Shown: positions 1 to 5,233, counted from the stretch's first letter. The stretch: DNA of 6,651 bases from Clostridiales bacterium (GCA_020861055.1 JAJBTD010000205.1:1-6651); one strand, 5' to 3'. Translations and numbers: made by a program. The notes: a model not told the origin generated them from the letters alone.

Positions 1-83
1 CCTATTCGCTACTCTTTTTTCTCTTATCTGTTAAGCATCATTGTAACACCTACACCCTTCGGGAAAAAAACCTGAAAAGAACC

Positions 84-112
84 TTGACATCCGGCAGCTT
101 TCGCTTTAATAT
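84..112 (+). promoter_or_regulatory. possible sigma-A promoter of sigH
   Basis: A perfect -35 box TTGACA (84-89) is followed, after exactly 17 bases, by TAATAT (107-112), a 4/6 match to TATAAT. Problem: transcription would begin near 119, inside the Shine-Dalgarno AGGAGA (115-120), leaving a leader of only about 12 bases. Either the transcript is nearly leaderless or the match is coincidental and the real promoter lies further left. Confidence 0.35.
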
Positions 113-131
113 ACAGGAGAGATTGTTCTTG

Positions 132-716
132 ATGCGTAATGTTTTCAACGCGGTTGAAACCGATTCCACTGATGAGGAGCTGTGCCGTCTGACTACAGAG
201 GGCGACAGCGCCGCCGGGGAAGTTCTGGTTCGGCGCTACAGCCGGCTGGTCCGTCTCTGCTGTCGACCCCTGTTTCTCATGGGCGGCGACCAGGAGGACC
301 TGATTCAAGAGGGTATGCTAGGGCTGACGTTGGCCATTCGGAGCTACGACAGCCGCCAAAACGCCTCCTTCCGTACTTACGCAGAGCGGTGCATCCGCAC
401 CCGGCTATATACTGCCATTCGGGATGCTTCCAGCACCACACACGCCCCACTCAATGAATCCGTTCCTCTGGAACCAGACGATCCGGCTTGGCTCTCCTAT
501 CAGGATGACCCGGAGACCGTGGTAGTAAGCCGGGATGCGTTCCAGGAACGTCTCAGACAGTATCGGCAGCAGCTCACCTCCCTGGAGGAGCAGGTGCTTG
601 CCTTATATTTACAGGGATTGTCTTATCAGGAAATTGCTCAGCGGCTGAACCGCAGCGTAAAGTCGGTGGACAATGCCGTGCAGCGAATCAGGAAAAAGCT
701 GCAATCATCTCGTTAG
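132..716 (+). CDS. sigH: RNA polymerase sigma factor SigH (sigma-70 family, sporulation/stationary phase type)
   Basis: Predicted 194-residue sigma factor that would direct core RNA polymerase to early-sporulation and transition-state promoters, as sigma-H (Spo0H) does in Bacillus. Seen in the sequence: region 2 with the core-binding motif DLIQEGMLGL (residues 56-65), followed by the -10 recognition/melting helix FRTYAERCIRTRLYTAIRDA (80-99). A variable acidic linker spans about 112-135. A region 4 helix-turn-helix follows (about 150-190), with LSYQEIAQRLNRSVKSVDNA very close to the Bacillus SigH segment. There is no region 1.1 and no anti-sigma gene next door. The ATG at 132 was chosen because AGGAGA (115-120) lies 11 bases upstream and the family similarity begins there. 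The in-frame TTG at 84 has no Shine-Dalgarno. Bacillus SigH is about 218 residues, so this version is slightly short. The assignment to SigH rather than another small sigma-70 is from remembered motif similarity. Confidence 0.9.
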   Translation: MRNVFNAVETDSTDEELCRLTTEGDSAAGEVLVRRYSRLVRLCCRPLFLMGGDQEDLIQEGMLGLTLAIRSYDSRQNASFRTYAERCIRTRLYTAIRDASSTTHAPLNESVPLEPDDPAWLSYQDDPETVVVSRDAFQERLRQYRQQLTSLEEQVLALYLQGLSYQEIAQRLNRSVKSVDNAVQRIRKKLQSSR

Positions 717-750
717 ATCCGGCCGTAATCAGCTGTATCTATATCATAAC

Positions 751-769
751 GCCCAATTGGGCAATTTTT
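751..769 (+). terminator. weak hairpin plus T-run after sigH
   Basis: The palindrome GCCCAATTGGGC (751-762) can fold as a 4-bp GCCC/GGGC stem with an AATT loop and is followed by AATTTTT. The stem is very short for an intrinsic terminator, so read-through from sigH into the zinc-ribbon gene is likely. It may instead be an operator-like palindrome in the leader of the next gene. Confidence 0.25.
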
Positions 770-789
770 GAGAAGAGAGGATCTCAATT

Positions 790-1068
790 ATGTACGAAGA
801 TAAGGTTTTGATCTGCAAGGATTGCGGCAAGGAGTTCGTCTTCACTGCCGGCGAGCAGGAGTTCTATGCTGAGCGGGGCTTCCAGAACGAGCCTCAGCGC
901 TGCAAGAGCTGCCGCGACGCCCGGAAGAACGCCACTCGCGCGCCCCGTCAGTTCTTCACTGCGATTTGCGCCAGCTGCGGCAAGGAGGCCCGGGTTCCCT
1001 TTGAGCCCAAGAGCGACCGTCCTGTCTACTGCAGCGAGTGCTTCGCCAGAATGCGCGGCGAGCGCTGA
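790..1068 (+). CDS. double zinc-ribbon protein (CxxC-x17-CxxC family), function unknown
   Basis: A 92-residue, probably cytoplasmic, basic protein carrying four CxxC knuckles, enough to bind two zinc ions. The first ribbon uses C9/C12 and C38/C41, separated by 25 residues. The second uses C60/C63 and C81/C84, separated by exactly 17 residues, which matches the CxxC-x17-CxxC domain known from many Clostridia. The first half resembles the 'probable zinc-ribbon' (zf-trcl) family. There is no catalytic motif, signal peptide or membrane segment, so a nucleic-acid or protein-binding role is only a guess. The start ATG at 790 is preceded by AGAGAGG (774-780) with 9 bases of spacing. The gene lies 73 bases downstream of sigH and is followed by a strong terminator, so it is expressed alone or as the tail of a sigH transcript. 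Both genes have similar GC-rich codon use, with no sign of recent transfer. Confidence 0.85.
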   Translation: MYEDKVLICKDCGKEFVFTAGEQEFYAERGFQNEPQRCKSCRDARKNATRAPRQFFTAICASCGKEARVPFEPKSDRPVYCSECFARMRGER

Positions 1069-1095
1069 GGAACGAGCGGCTATTGCTATCCTTTC

Positions 1096-1130
1096 AACCG
1101 CCCCCGGAACGTCTCCGGGGGCGGTTTCTG
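1096..1130 (+). terminator. Rho-independent terminator after the zinc-ribbon gene
   Basis: A perfect 13-bp inverted repeat, AACCGCCCCCGGA (1096-1108) with TCCGGGGGCGGTT (1114-1126), encloses the 5-base loop ACGTC. The 3' arm ends in TT followed by TCTG, giving a short, imperfect U-tract. The very GC-rich stem makes termination plausible despite the weak tail. It isolates sigH and the zinc-ribbon gene from the riboswitch unit downstream. Confidence 0.8.
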
Positions 1131-1139
1131 TCACCTTTG

Positions 1140-1157
1140 AGTTAGTTTTATCTAACT
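1140..1157. repeat. short inverted repeat AGTTAG/CTAACT
   Basis: AGTTAG (1140-1145) and CTAACT (1152-1157) flank a 6-base spacer, TTTTAT. The repeat sits in AT-rich DNA about 60 bases upstream of the -35 box of the riboswitch promoter. It could be a regulator binding site or a remnant hairpin; nothing in the sequence decides between these. Confidence 0.3.
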
Positions 1158-1208
1158 AAAAAGTGTCGATATTGCTCCATCAGCTCGAATTTATGTAACA
1201 AATTTCCC

Positions 1209-1222
1209 TGAAAACGCTTGCA
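1209..1222 (+). promoter_or_regulatory. cre-like catabolite-control (CcpA) operator
   Basis: TGAAAACGCTTGCA matches the Bacillus cre consensus TGWAARCGYTWNCW at all 14 positions. Its right half overlaps the -35 box (1218-1223) of the promoter below, a position where bound CcpA would be expected to block RNA polymerase. The match is read directly. Whether this organism's CcpA uses the same consensus, and whether the site is occupied, is inference. Confidence 0.55.
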
Positions 1223-1246
1223 TTTTCCTGGATAAGCTGGTATACT
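1218..1246 (+). promoter_or_regulatory. sigma-A promoter with extended -10 for the riboswitch-GDT1 transcript
   Basis: The -35 box TTGCAT (1218-1223), a 17-base spacer and the -10 box TATACT (1241-1246) form a good vegetative promoter. The -10 is preceded by TGG (1238-1240), the extended -10 TGn element. The predicted start, about 1253, coincides with the first base of helix P1 of the riboswitch, which supports both assignments. Confidence 0.75.
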
Positions 1247-1253
1247 GGGACGC

Positions 1254-1398
1254 ACATGAGGGAGTAGTTTACGCCCCCTGGCGTTGCAAGTCAACATACT
1301 GGTTCCTCCGGACCTGGCTTGTATAAGGGAATTGAGGCAGGGATAGGACAGGATGGCTGTCCTCCGCTGGCCCGGTTTCCCCATAACGAGACTCATGT
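1254..1398 (+). promoter_or_regulatory. yybP-ykoY family manganese riboswitch, aptamer domain
   Basis: This RNA domain should sense Mn2+ in the leader of the GDT1-family gene. P1 pairs ACATGAG (1254-1260) with CTCATGT (1392-1398). The family's conserved L1 sequence GGGAGTAG (1260-1267) follows directly. P2 is ACGCC/GGCGT (1271-1275 with 1280-1284). P3 pairs CAAG (1287-1290) with CTTG (1318-1321), extended by a T-G and a C-G pair. The L3 segment carries AACATACT (1293-1300), and the outer hairpin is GGTTC/GGACC (1301-1305 with 1310-1314). A long P4 arm (about 1327-1381) includes AGGACAG/CTGTCCT, and GAGAC just before the 3' strand of P1 resembles the family's AAGACC segment. In this family, metal is held where L1 docks onto L3. 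The call rests on motif and helix order; no covariance-model search was run. Confidence 0.88.
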
Positions 1399-1470
1399 AT
1401 GGCAGCTTGCCGTACATGAGCGCATTGTATGTAGGGCAGCTGTCGTATACACAGCCGCCTCTTTTCTTTT
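1392..1470 (+). terminator. riboswitch expression platform: anti-antiterminator, antiterminator and intrinsic terminator
   Basis: Three mutually exclusive helices can be read. (a) Hairpin 1392-1404/1408-1420 has 13 bp with one G-U and a 3-base loop, and it uses the 3' strand of P1. (b) The antiterminator pairs TGCC (1408-1411) and TACAT (1413-1417) with ATGTA (1429-1433) and GGCA (1435-1438), with one mismatch and an 11-base loop. (c) The terminator pairs GGGCAGCTG (1434-1442) with CAGCCGCCT (1452-1460), with one A-C mismatch and a 9-base loop, followed by CTTTTCTTTT (1461-1470). Inferred logic: Mn2+ stabilises P1, so (a) cannot form, (b) forms and blocks (c), and the gene is ON. Without Mn2+, (a) forms, (b) is lost, (c) forms and transcription stops. 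This agrees with the known ON behaviour of the family. Confidence 0.7.
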
Positions 1471-1485
1471 CCGGGGGGCGGACTC

Positions 1486-1491
1486 AGGAGG
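1486..1491 (+). promoter_or_regulatory. strong Shine-Dalgarno fixing the start of the GDT1-family gene
   Basis: AGGAGG ends 7 bases before the ATG at 1499. The open frame continues upstream to 1319, but that part is riboswitch RNA, so the Shine-Dalgarno settles the start. A possible 7-bp helix (1455-1461 with 1475-1481) sits just upstream of it. Confidence 0.9.
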
Positions 1492-1498
1492 AATCTAT

Positions 1499-2182
1499 AT
1501 GGCACTGTTTTTCCAGATTTTGTTCACCATGTTCATTGCTGAGATGGGAGATAAGACGCAGCTGCTGATGATCGCCATGACCTCCCGCTACAAGCTGCGG
1601 GACATTATCATCGGCTCCGCTCTGTCTATCCTGACGTTGAACGCCATGGCCGTGGTGCTCGGCTCTCTCATCAGTCAGCTGATCCCCACCTGGCTGATCA
1701 AGCTCATCGCCGGTCTGGCTTTCTTCTATTTTGCCTGGTCCACCCTCCGGGGCGAGGGCGACGAGGAGGAAGCCAGCCAGGGAAAGGCCTCCGGTCATCC
1801 CATCCTGTCGGTATTCGGTACCTTTTTCCTCGCCGAACTGGGAGATAAGACCCAGCTCACTGCCATCACCTTCGCCGCCAATGGCGGTCTGGATCAGGCG
1901 CTGACTGTCTGGCTGGCCTGCTCCATCGGCCTGTTCGCCGCCGACCTGGTGGGAATGCTGGTGGGTCATCTGCTGAAAAGCAAGACCCCGGAGGGCTTTC
2001 TGGACAAGCTGGCCTTTGCCATCTTCGCTATTTTCGGCGTCGTCACCCTGTTTGAAGGCACAGAGCTTCTTCTCGGAGAGGGCGCTTGGCAGAGCTGGCT
2101 CATCGTCGGAGGCGCTGCCTTGGTATTTGTTCTGCTTTGCCTTTGGACCTGGCGGCGCAAGGGAACGCAGGCAGAGAAGTGA
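1499..2182 (+). CDS. GDT1/TMEM165 (UPF0016) family membrane protein, probable Mn2+ exporter
   Basis: A 227-residue integral membrane protein made of two homologous halves, typical of the family. The signature ExGD(K/R)T motif appears twice: EMGDKT (15-20) and ELGDKT (113-118). Its acidic residues are thought to form the cation-binding site. Hydrophobic segments lie at about 2-26, 36-61, 63-83, 101-125, 133-158, 169-192 and 199-218. A polar, acidic loop (84-99, GEGDEEEAS) joins the halves, and the C-terminus is basic. Family members move Mn2+ or Ca2+ out of the cytoplasm, usually in exchange for protons; MneA of Vibrio and Mnx of cyanobacteria are Mn2+ exporters. The upstream yybP-ykoY riboswitch is strong context for Mn2+ here. 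Expression is expected to rise with manganese and possibly to fall under CcpA control. I see no clear terminator after the gene. MntP is a different family and does not fit these motifs. Confidence 0.92.
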   Translation: MALFFQILFTMFIAEMGDKTQLLMIAMTSRYKLRDIIIGSALSILTLNAMAVVLGSLISQLIPTWLIKLIAGLAFFYFAWSTLRGEGDEEEASQGKASGHPILSVFGTFFLAELGDKTQLTAITFAANGGLDQALTVWLACSIGLFAADLVGMLVGHLLKSKTPEGFLDKLAFAIFAIFGVVTLFEGTELLLGEGAWQSWLIVGGAALVFVLLCLWTWRRKGTQAEK

Positions 2183-2245
2183 GCCGCTGACAGCCGCCTT
2201 CCAGGTTTGCCTCGTCAAAACCACCCAATAATCAAAAAATTATCG

Positions 2246-2274
2246 TTGCCCTCCTGAGCAATTTGCGCTACACT
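2246..2274 (+). promoter_or_regulatory. probable sigma-A promoter of xylB
   Basis: TTGCCC (2246-2251) is followed by 17 bases and TACACT (2269-2274), each 4/6 to consensus. An A-rich stretch, AATCAAAAAATTAT (2229-2242), sits just upstream like an UP element. The start would fall near 2281, leaving a leader of about 30 bases with Shine-Dalgarno AAAGGAG (2296-2302). I found no cre consensus match in this gap. Confidence 0.45.
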
Positions 2275-2311
2275 AGAGATACTATCATCTGTAGCAAAGG
2301 AGTGCTGTCTT

Positions 2312-3799
2312 ATGTATTATATCGGCGTCGATCTGGGGACCTCCGCTGTCAAGCTGCTGCTGATGCGGGGAGACGGTAAGATCGTCAACATCGTCTCCCG
2401 GGAGTACCCCATCTCCTTCCCCCATCCCGGCTGGTCGGAGCAGAATCCGGAGGACTGGATGGCCCAGACTATTGCAGGAATCCAGCTTCTGGTTCAGGAC
2501 GTAGACCGGAGCCAGGTGGCGGGCATCAGCTTCGGTGGCCAGATGCACGGTCTGGTGGTGCTGGACAAGGACGATAAGGTCATCCGCCCCGCCATTCTGT
2601 GGAACGACGGCCGCACCTCCAAAGAGGTGGACTATCTGAACAATGTCATCGGCAAGGACAAGCTCAGCGCCCTGACTGCCAACATCGCCTTTGCCGGCTT
2701 CACTGCCCCCAAGCTGCTGTGGATGCGCAATAACGAGCCGGACAAGTTCGCCCGTATTGCCAAGATCATGCTGCCGAAGGACTATCTGGCCTATCGTCTC
2801 ACCGGCGTCCACTGCACCGACGTCTCCGACGCCTCCGGGATGTTGCTCTTTGACGTGGAGCATAAGTGCTGGAGCCGGGAGATGCTGGATATCTGCGGCG
2901 TCCGGGAGGATCAGATGGCTCAGATCTTTGAGAGCTACCAGCCGGTGGGCACCCTGACGGCAGAGATGGCCGCCATTCTGGGGCTCTCCCCCGATGTGGT
3001 CGTAGCCGCCGGAGCCGGGGACAACGCCGCCGCCGCCGTGGGAACCGGCACCGTGGGCGAGGGCAAGTGCAACATCTCCCTGGGTACCTCCGGCACCATC
3101 TTTATCTCCTCGAAAAAGTTCGGCGTAGACCAGTATAACGGCCTCCACTCCTTCGCCCATGCCGACGGGAACTATCACCTGATGGGCTGTATGCTCTCCG
3201 CCGCCAGCTGCAACAAGTGGTGGATGGAGGACATCATCGGCACCAGCGACTACGCCGCCAACCAGGCCCCCATCTCCGACGACAAGCTGGGCAACAATCA
3301 TGTCTATTTCCTTCCCTACCTGATGGGCGAGCGCAGCCCCATCAACGACACCAATGCCCGCGGTACCTTTGTAGGTATGACCATGGACACCACTCGCGCC
3401 GACATGACTCAGGCCATGCTGGAGGGGGTCGCCTTCGCCATCCGTGACTCCTTCGAGGTGGCAAAAAGCCTGGGCATCACCATCGAGCGGAGCAAGATCT
3501 GCGGCGGCGGGGCCAAGAGCCCGCTGTGGAAGAAGATTTTCGCCAACGTTCTCAACGTCAAGCTGGACATTCTGGAGTCTGAGCAGGGGCCGGGCATGGG
3601 CGGCGCCATGCTGGCCGCAGTTGCCTGCGGGGAATATCCCTCGGTAGAGGCCTGCTGTGATGCTTTGGTCAAAGTGGTGGACACCATTGAGCCTGACCCG
3701 GAGATCGCCGCTCGGTATGAGGCCCGGTATCAGCAGTACCGGAAGATCTACCCCGCCCTGAAACCGGTGTTCCCTCTAATCCATACTGAAACTCACTGA
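2312..3799 (+). CDS. xylB: xylulokinase (FGGY carbohydrate kinase family)
   Basis: A 495-residue cytoplasmic kinase predicted to phosphorylate D-xylulose with ATP to xylulose 5-phosphate, feeding the pentose phosphate or phosphoketolase pathways. The N-terminal FGGY domain opens with YIGVDLGTSAVK (3-14), with the phosphate-contacting D7. GGQMHG (75-80) carries the Met-His pair that lines the xylulose pocket in XylB. ILWNDGRT (95-102) is a further family motif. The second half has AGAGDNAAAAVGTG (233-246), with D237 as the expected catalytic base. LGTSGT (257-262), LPYLMGERSP (334-343) and GGGAKSP (398-404) follow. Length is normal for XylB (about 480-500). The ATG follows AAAGGAG with 9 bases of spacing. 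No xylA, transporter or regulator lies beside it, so it appears monocistronic. Substrate choice within FGGY (xylulose versus another ketose) is inferred from the GQMHG motif and overall likeness. Confidence 0.9.
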   Translation: MYYIGVDLGTSAVKLLLMRGDGKIVNIVSREYPISFPHPGWSEQNPEDWMAQTIAGIQLLVQDVDRSQVAGISFGGQMHGLVVLDKDDKVIRPAILWNDGRTSKEVDYLNNVIGKDKLSALTANIAFAGFTAPKLLWMRNNEPDKFARIAKIMLPKDYLAYRLTGVHCTDVSDASGMLLFDVEHKCWSREMLDICGVREDQMAQIFESYQPVGTLTAEMAAILGLSPDVVVAAGAGDNAAAAVGTGTVGEGKCNISLGTSGTIFISSKKFGVDQYNGLHSFAHADGNYHLMGCMLSAASCNKWWMEDIIGTSDYAANQAPISDDKLGNNHVYFLPYLMGERSPINDTNARGTFVGMTMDTTRADMTQAMLEGVAFAIRDSFEVAKSLGITIERSKICGGGAKSPLWKKIFANVLNVKLDILESEQGPGMGGAMLAAVACGEYPSVEACCDALVKVVDTIEPDPEIAARYEARYQQYRKIYPALKPVFPLIHTETH

Positions 3800-3853
3800 T
3801 CAAATTGATGCTCTGCCACACGTCTGAGCGGAGAAAATCGCATATAACCGTCA

Positions 3854-3890
3854 GGAAGCCAGGGATGTCCCTGGCTTCCGTTGTTTCTGA
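3854..3890 (+). terminator. hairpin terminator at the xylB/trmD convergent junction
   Basis: GGAAGCCAGGGA (3854-3865) and TCCCTGGCTTCC (3868-3879) form a perfect inverted repeat, which in practice is an 11-bp stem with an ATGT loop. On the + strand the tail GTTGTTTCTGATTT is only moderately T-rich. On the - strand the sequence after the hairpin is TGACGGTTATAT, which is weaker. It lies between the 3' ends of xylB and trmD, so it may serve both directions. Confidence 0.75.
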
Positions 3891-3891
3891 T

Positions 3892-4656
3892 TTACGTTTC
3901 TCCGTCCGTTCCGTGTTCCTCCTGCTCCAACTCCGCCAGGAGCTTTTTATCCTGTTTGGAGGAGAGGTCGAGCTTTTCGTAGAGGTCAGGCCTCCGCTCC
4001 CGTGTGCGCAGGATGGACTGCTTTCGCCGCCACTTGGCGATGTTGGCGTGGTGGCCGCTGAGCAGAATGGGAGGGACGGCCCTGCCGTGCCATACCTCCG
4101 GCCGGGAATACTGAGGATACTCCAGCATTCCCGCCCAATGGCTCTCGTTCTCATAGCACTCCGGGTCGGGGAGCACACCGGGCACCAGCCGACAGACGGC
4201 GTCCGCCACCGCCATGGCGGGAATTTCGCCGCCGGTGAGGACGAAGTCGCCTATGGACAGCTCCTCATCCACGCACTCCTCAATGAACCGCTCGTCGATG
4301 CCCTCGTAGTGGCCGCAGACCAGGATGAACCGATCATATTCCGTGCTCAGCCGCCGGGCATCCGCCTGGCAGAAGGTCTTTCCACAGGGGGAGAGGAAGA
4401 TGGTGTGTAGCCGCTTTCCCGCCTCCTGGCAAATATGCTCCCAGCAGCGGTAGAGAGGGTCCGCCTGCATGACGGCTCCACGGCCGCCGCCGTAGGGATA
4501 ATTGTCCACCTGATTTTGCTTATTCACCGTATAGTCCCGAATCTGCCAGCAGTTGATGCGGATATAGTTCCGCTCCTGGGCCCGCCCCAGCACCGACTCG
4601 CACAGCATATCCCCCACGCTTTCGGGAAACAGGGTCATAATGTCGATCTGAAACAT
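3892..4656 (-). CDS. trmD: tRNA (guanine-N1)-methyltransferase TrmD
   Basis: A 254-residue SPOUT enzyme that uses S-adenosylmethionine to methylate G37 of tRNAs reading CNN codons, which prevents +1 frameshifting; it is normally essential. Seen in the sequence: FQIDIMTLFPE (2-12), a typical TrmD N-terminus; VDNYPYGGGRGAVM (50-63), the conserved glycine loop; and VCGHYEGIDERF (113-124) with SIGDFVLTGGEIPAM (134-148), the trefoil-knot AdoMet site. D137 is the likely general base. The family's usual proline after PYGGG is Arg59 here. The start ATG at 4656 shares its A with the rimM stop (TGATG), and GGAG (4665-4662) lies 5 bases upstream, so the two genes are translationally coupled. The open frame continues upstream inside rimM, but that extension lacks TrmD similarity. 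rplS, often next, is missing. Confidence 0.96.
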   Translation of the reverse strand: MFQIDIMTLFPESVGDMLCESVLGRAQERNYIRINCWQIRDYTVNKQNQVDNYPYGGGRGAVMQADPLYRCWEHICQEAGKRLHTIFLSPCGKTFCQADARRLSTEYDRFILVCGHYEGIDERFIEECVDEELSIGDFVLTGGEIPAMAVADAVCRLVPGVLPDPECYENESHWAGMLEYPQYSRPEVWHGRAVPPILLSGHHANIAKWRRKQSILRTRERRPDLYEKLDLSSKQDKKLLAELEQEEHGTDGET

Positions 4657-5150
4657 CAAAGCTCCATCCCTTCCAGGGGGGCAAAGAGGATATAGCCCTC
4701 CTCCTCGAAGATGCCCCGGACGAAGTCGGGCACGTCCGGGATGAGATACCGTTTCTCTCCCTGCACCACATAGATGTCCTGGGCGGGGTACTCCAGAATA
4801 TCCACGACTCTGCCCAGCGTCTCCCCGGTCTCTGCGTGGCGAGCCTCCAGGCCGATCAGATCCACCACAAAGTGAACGCCCTCGGCCAGCTCGAACTGTG
4901 CCCGCTCTGCCTGGACGACCTTGCCCTTCAGGGGCAGGGCAGTGTCGATGGAGTCTACCCCCTCCAAAGTCAGCAGGACAAAGGCGCCGTGAAGACGGCT
5001 GTGGAGAACACGAAAGGGTCTTCCGCCCATAAAAAGCTGCTCCAGCTGGCACAGGTCCTCCGGCTCATCGCACCAGGATTCCACCTTTACCTCGCCCCGG
5101 ACACCGTGAGTGTTGACAATCTTCCCGACCTCCAGATATGAGTCCTTCAT
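4656..5150 (-). CDS. rimM: 16S rRNA processing protein RimM
   Basis: A 164-residue factor that binds ribosomal protein uS19 in the 30S head and assists late maturation of the 16S 3' domain. Seen in the sequence: the N-terminal beta-barrel signature LEVGKIVNTHGVRGEVKV (6-23), including the invariant HGVRGE. The C-terminal PRC-barrel spans about 93-164, with DIYVVQGEKRYLIPDVPDFV (125-144) matching the conserved part of the family. Length is normal (about 165-175). The ATG at 5150 has AGAGAGGGG (5167-5159) 8 bases upstream. Its stop overlaps the trmD start by one base. It lies 83 bases after khpA, with an intrinsic terminator in the gap, so rimM-trmD may be attenuated or have a separate promoter. 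Confidence 0.95.
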   Translation of the reverse strand: MKDSYLEVGKIVNTHGVRGEVKVESWCDEPEDLCQLEQLFMGGRPFRVLHSRLHGAFVLLTLEGVDSIDTALPLKGKVVQAERAQFELAEGVHFVVDLIGLEARHAETGETLGRVVDILEYPAQDIYVVQGEKRYLIPDVPDFVRGIFEEEGYILFAPLEGMEL

Positions 5151-5182
5151 ATGCCAATCCCCTCTCTATAAAAGTTAGGGCA

Positions 5183-5219
5183 TAAAGACAAAACGCAGAG
5201 TGCCTGAAACACCCTGCGT
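5183..5219 (-). terminator. intrinsic terminator/attenuator between khpA and rimM
   Basis: On the - strand, ACGCAGGGTG (5219-5210) pairs with CACTCTGCGT (5202-5193) in a 10-bp stem with one G-U pair and a 7-base loop. TTTGTCTTTAT follows directly. On the + strand the G-U becomes an A-C mismatch and no T-run follows, so the structure is oriented for the operon. It probably ends or reduces the ffh-rpsP-khpA transcript before rimM. Confidence 0.75.
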
Positions 5220-5233
5220 CCTTGCCACCTCAC

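Noticed and set aside
1..83. Possible end of an upstream gene or terminator at the left edge
   Set aside because: I found no coding frame with recognisable content. The CCCTTCGGG mini-hairpin is followed by A residues rather than T on this strand, so it is not a terminator for + transcripts.
1319..1498. 60-codon N-terminal extension of the GDT1 frame
   Set aside because: The region is riboswitch and platform RNA, the extension has no transport-protein character, and AGGAGG fixes the ATG at 1499.
1484..2224. 246-codon open frame on the - strand opposite the GDT1 gene
   Set aside because: Composition is low-complexity (Gly, Gln, Glu, Asp), it overlaps a well-supported membrane protein gene, and no Shine-Dalgarno supports it.
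2285..3301. 338-codon open frame on the - strand opposite xylB
   Set aside because: It is fully antisense to a clear xylulokinase, has no recognisable motif, and reads like the Gly/Val/His/Gln-rich shadow typical of GC-rich genes.
3805..4410. 201-codon + strand open frame opposite trmD
   Set aside because: Antisense to conserved trmD and begins within the convergent terminator region; no independent support.
4657..5052. Upstream extension of the trmD frame inside rimM
   Set aside because: It overlaps rimM in another frame, lacks TrmD similarity, and the TGATG overlap gives a standard coupled start at 4656.
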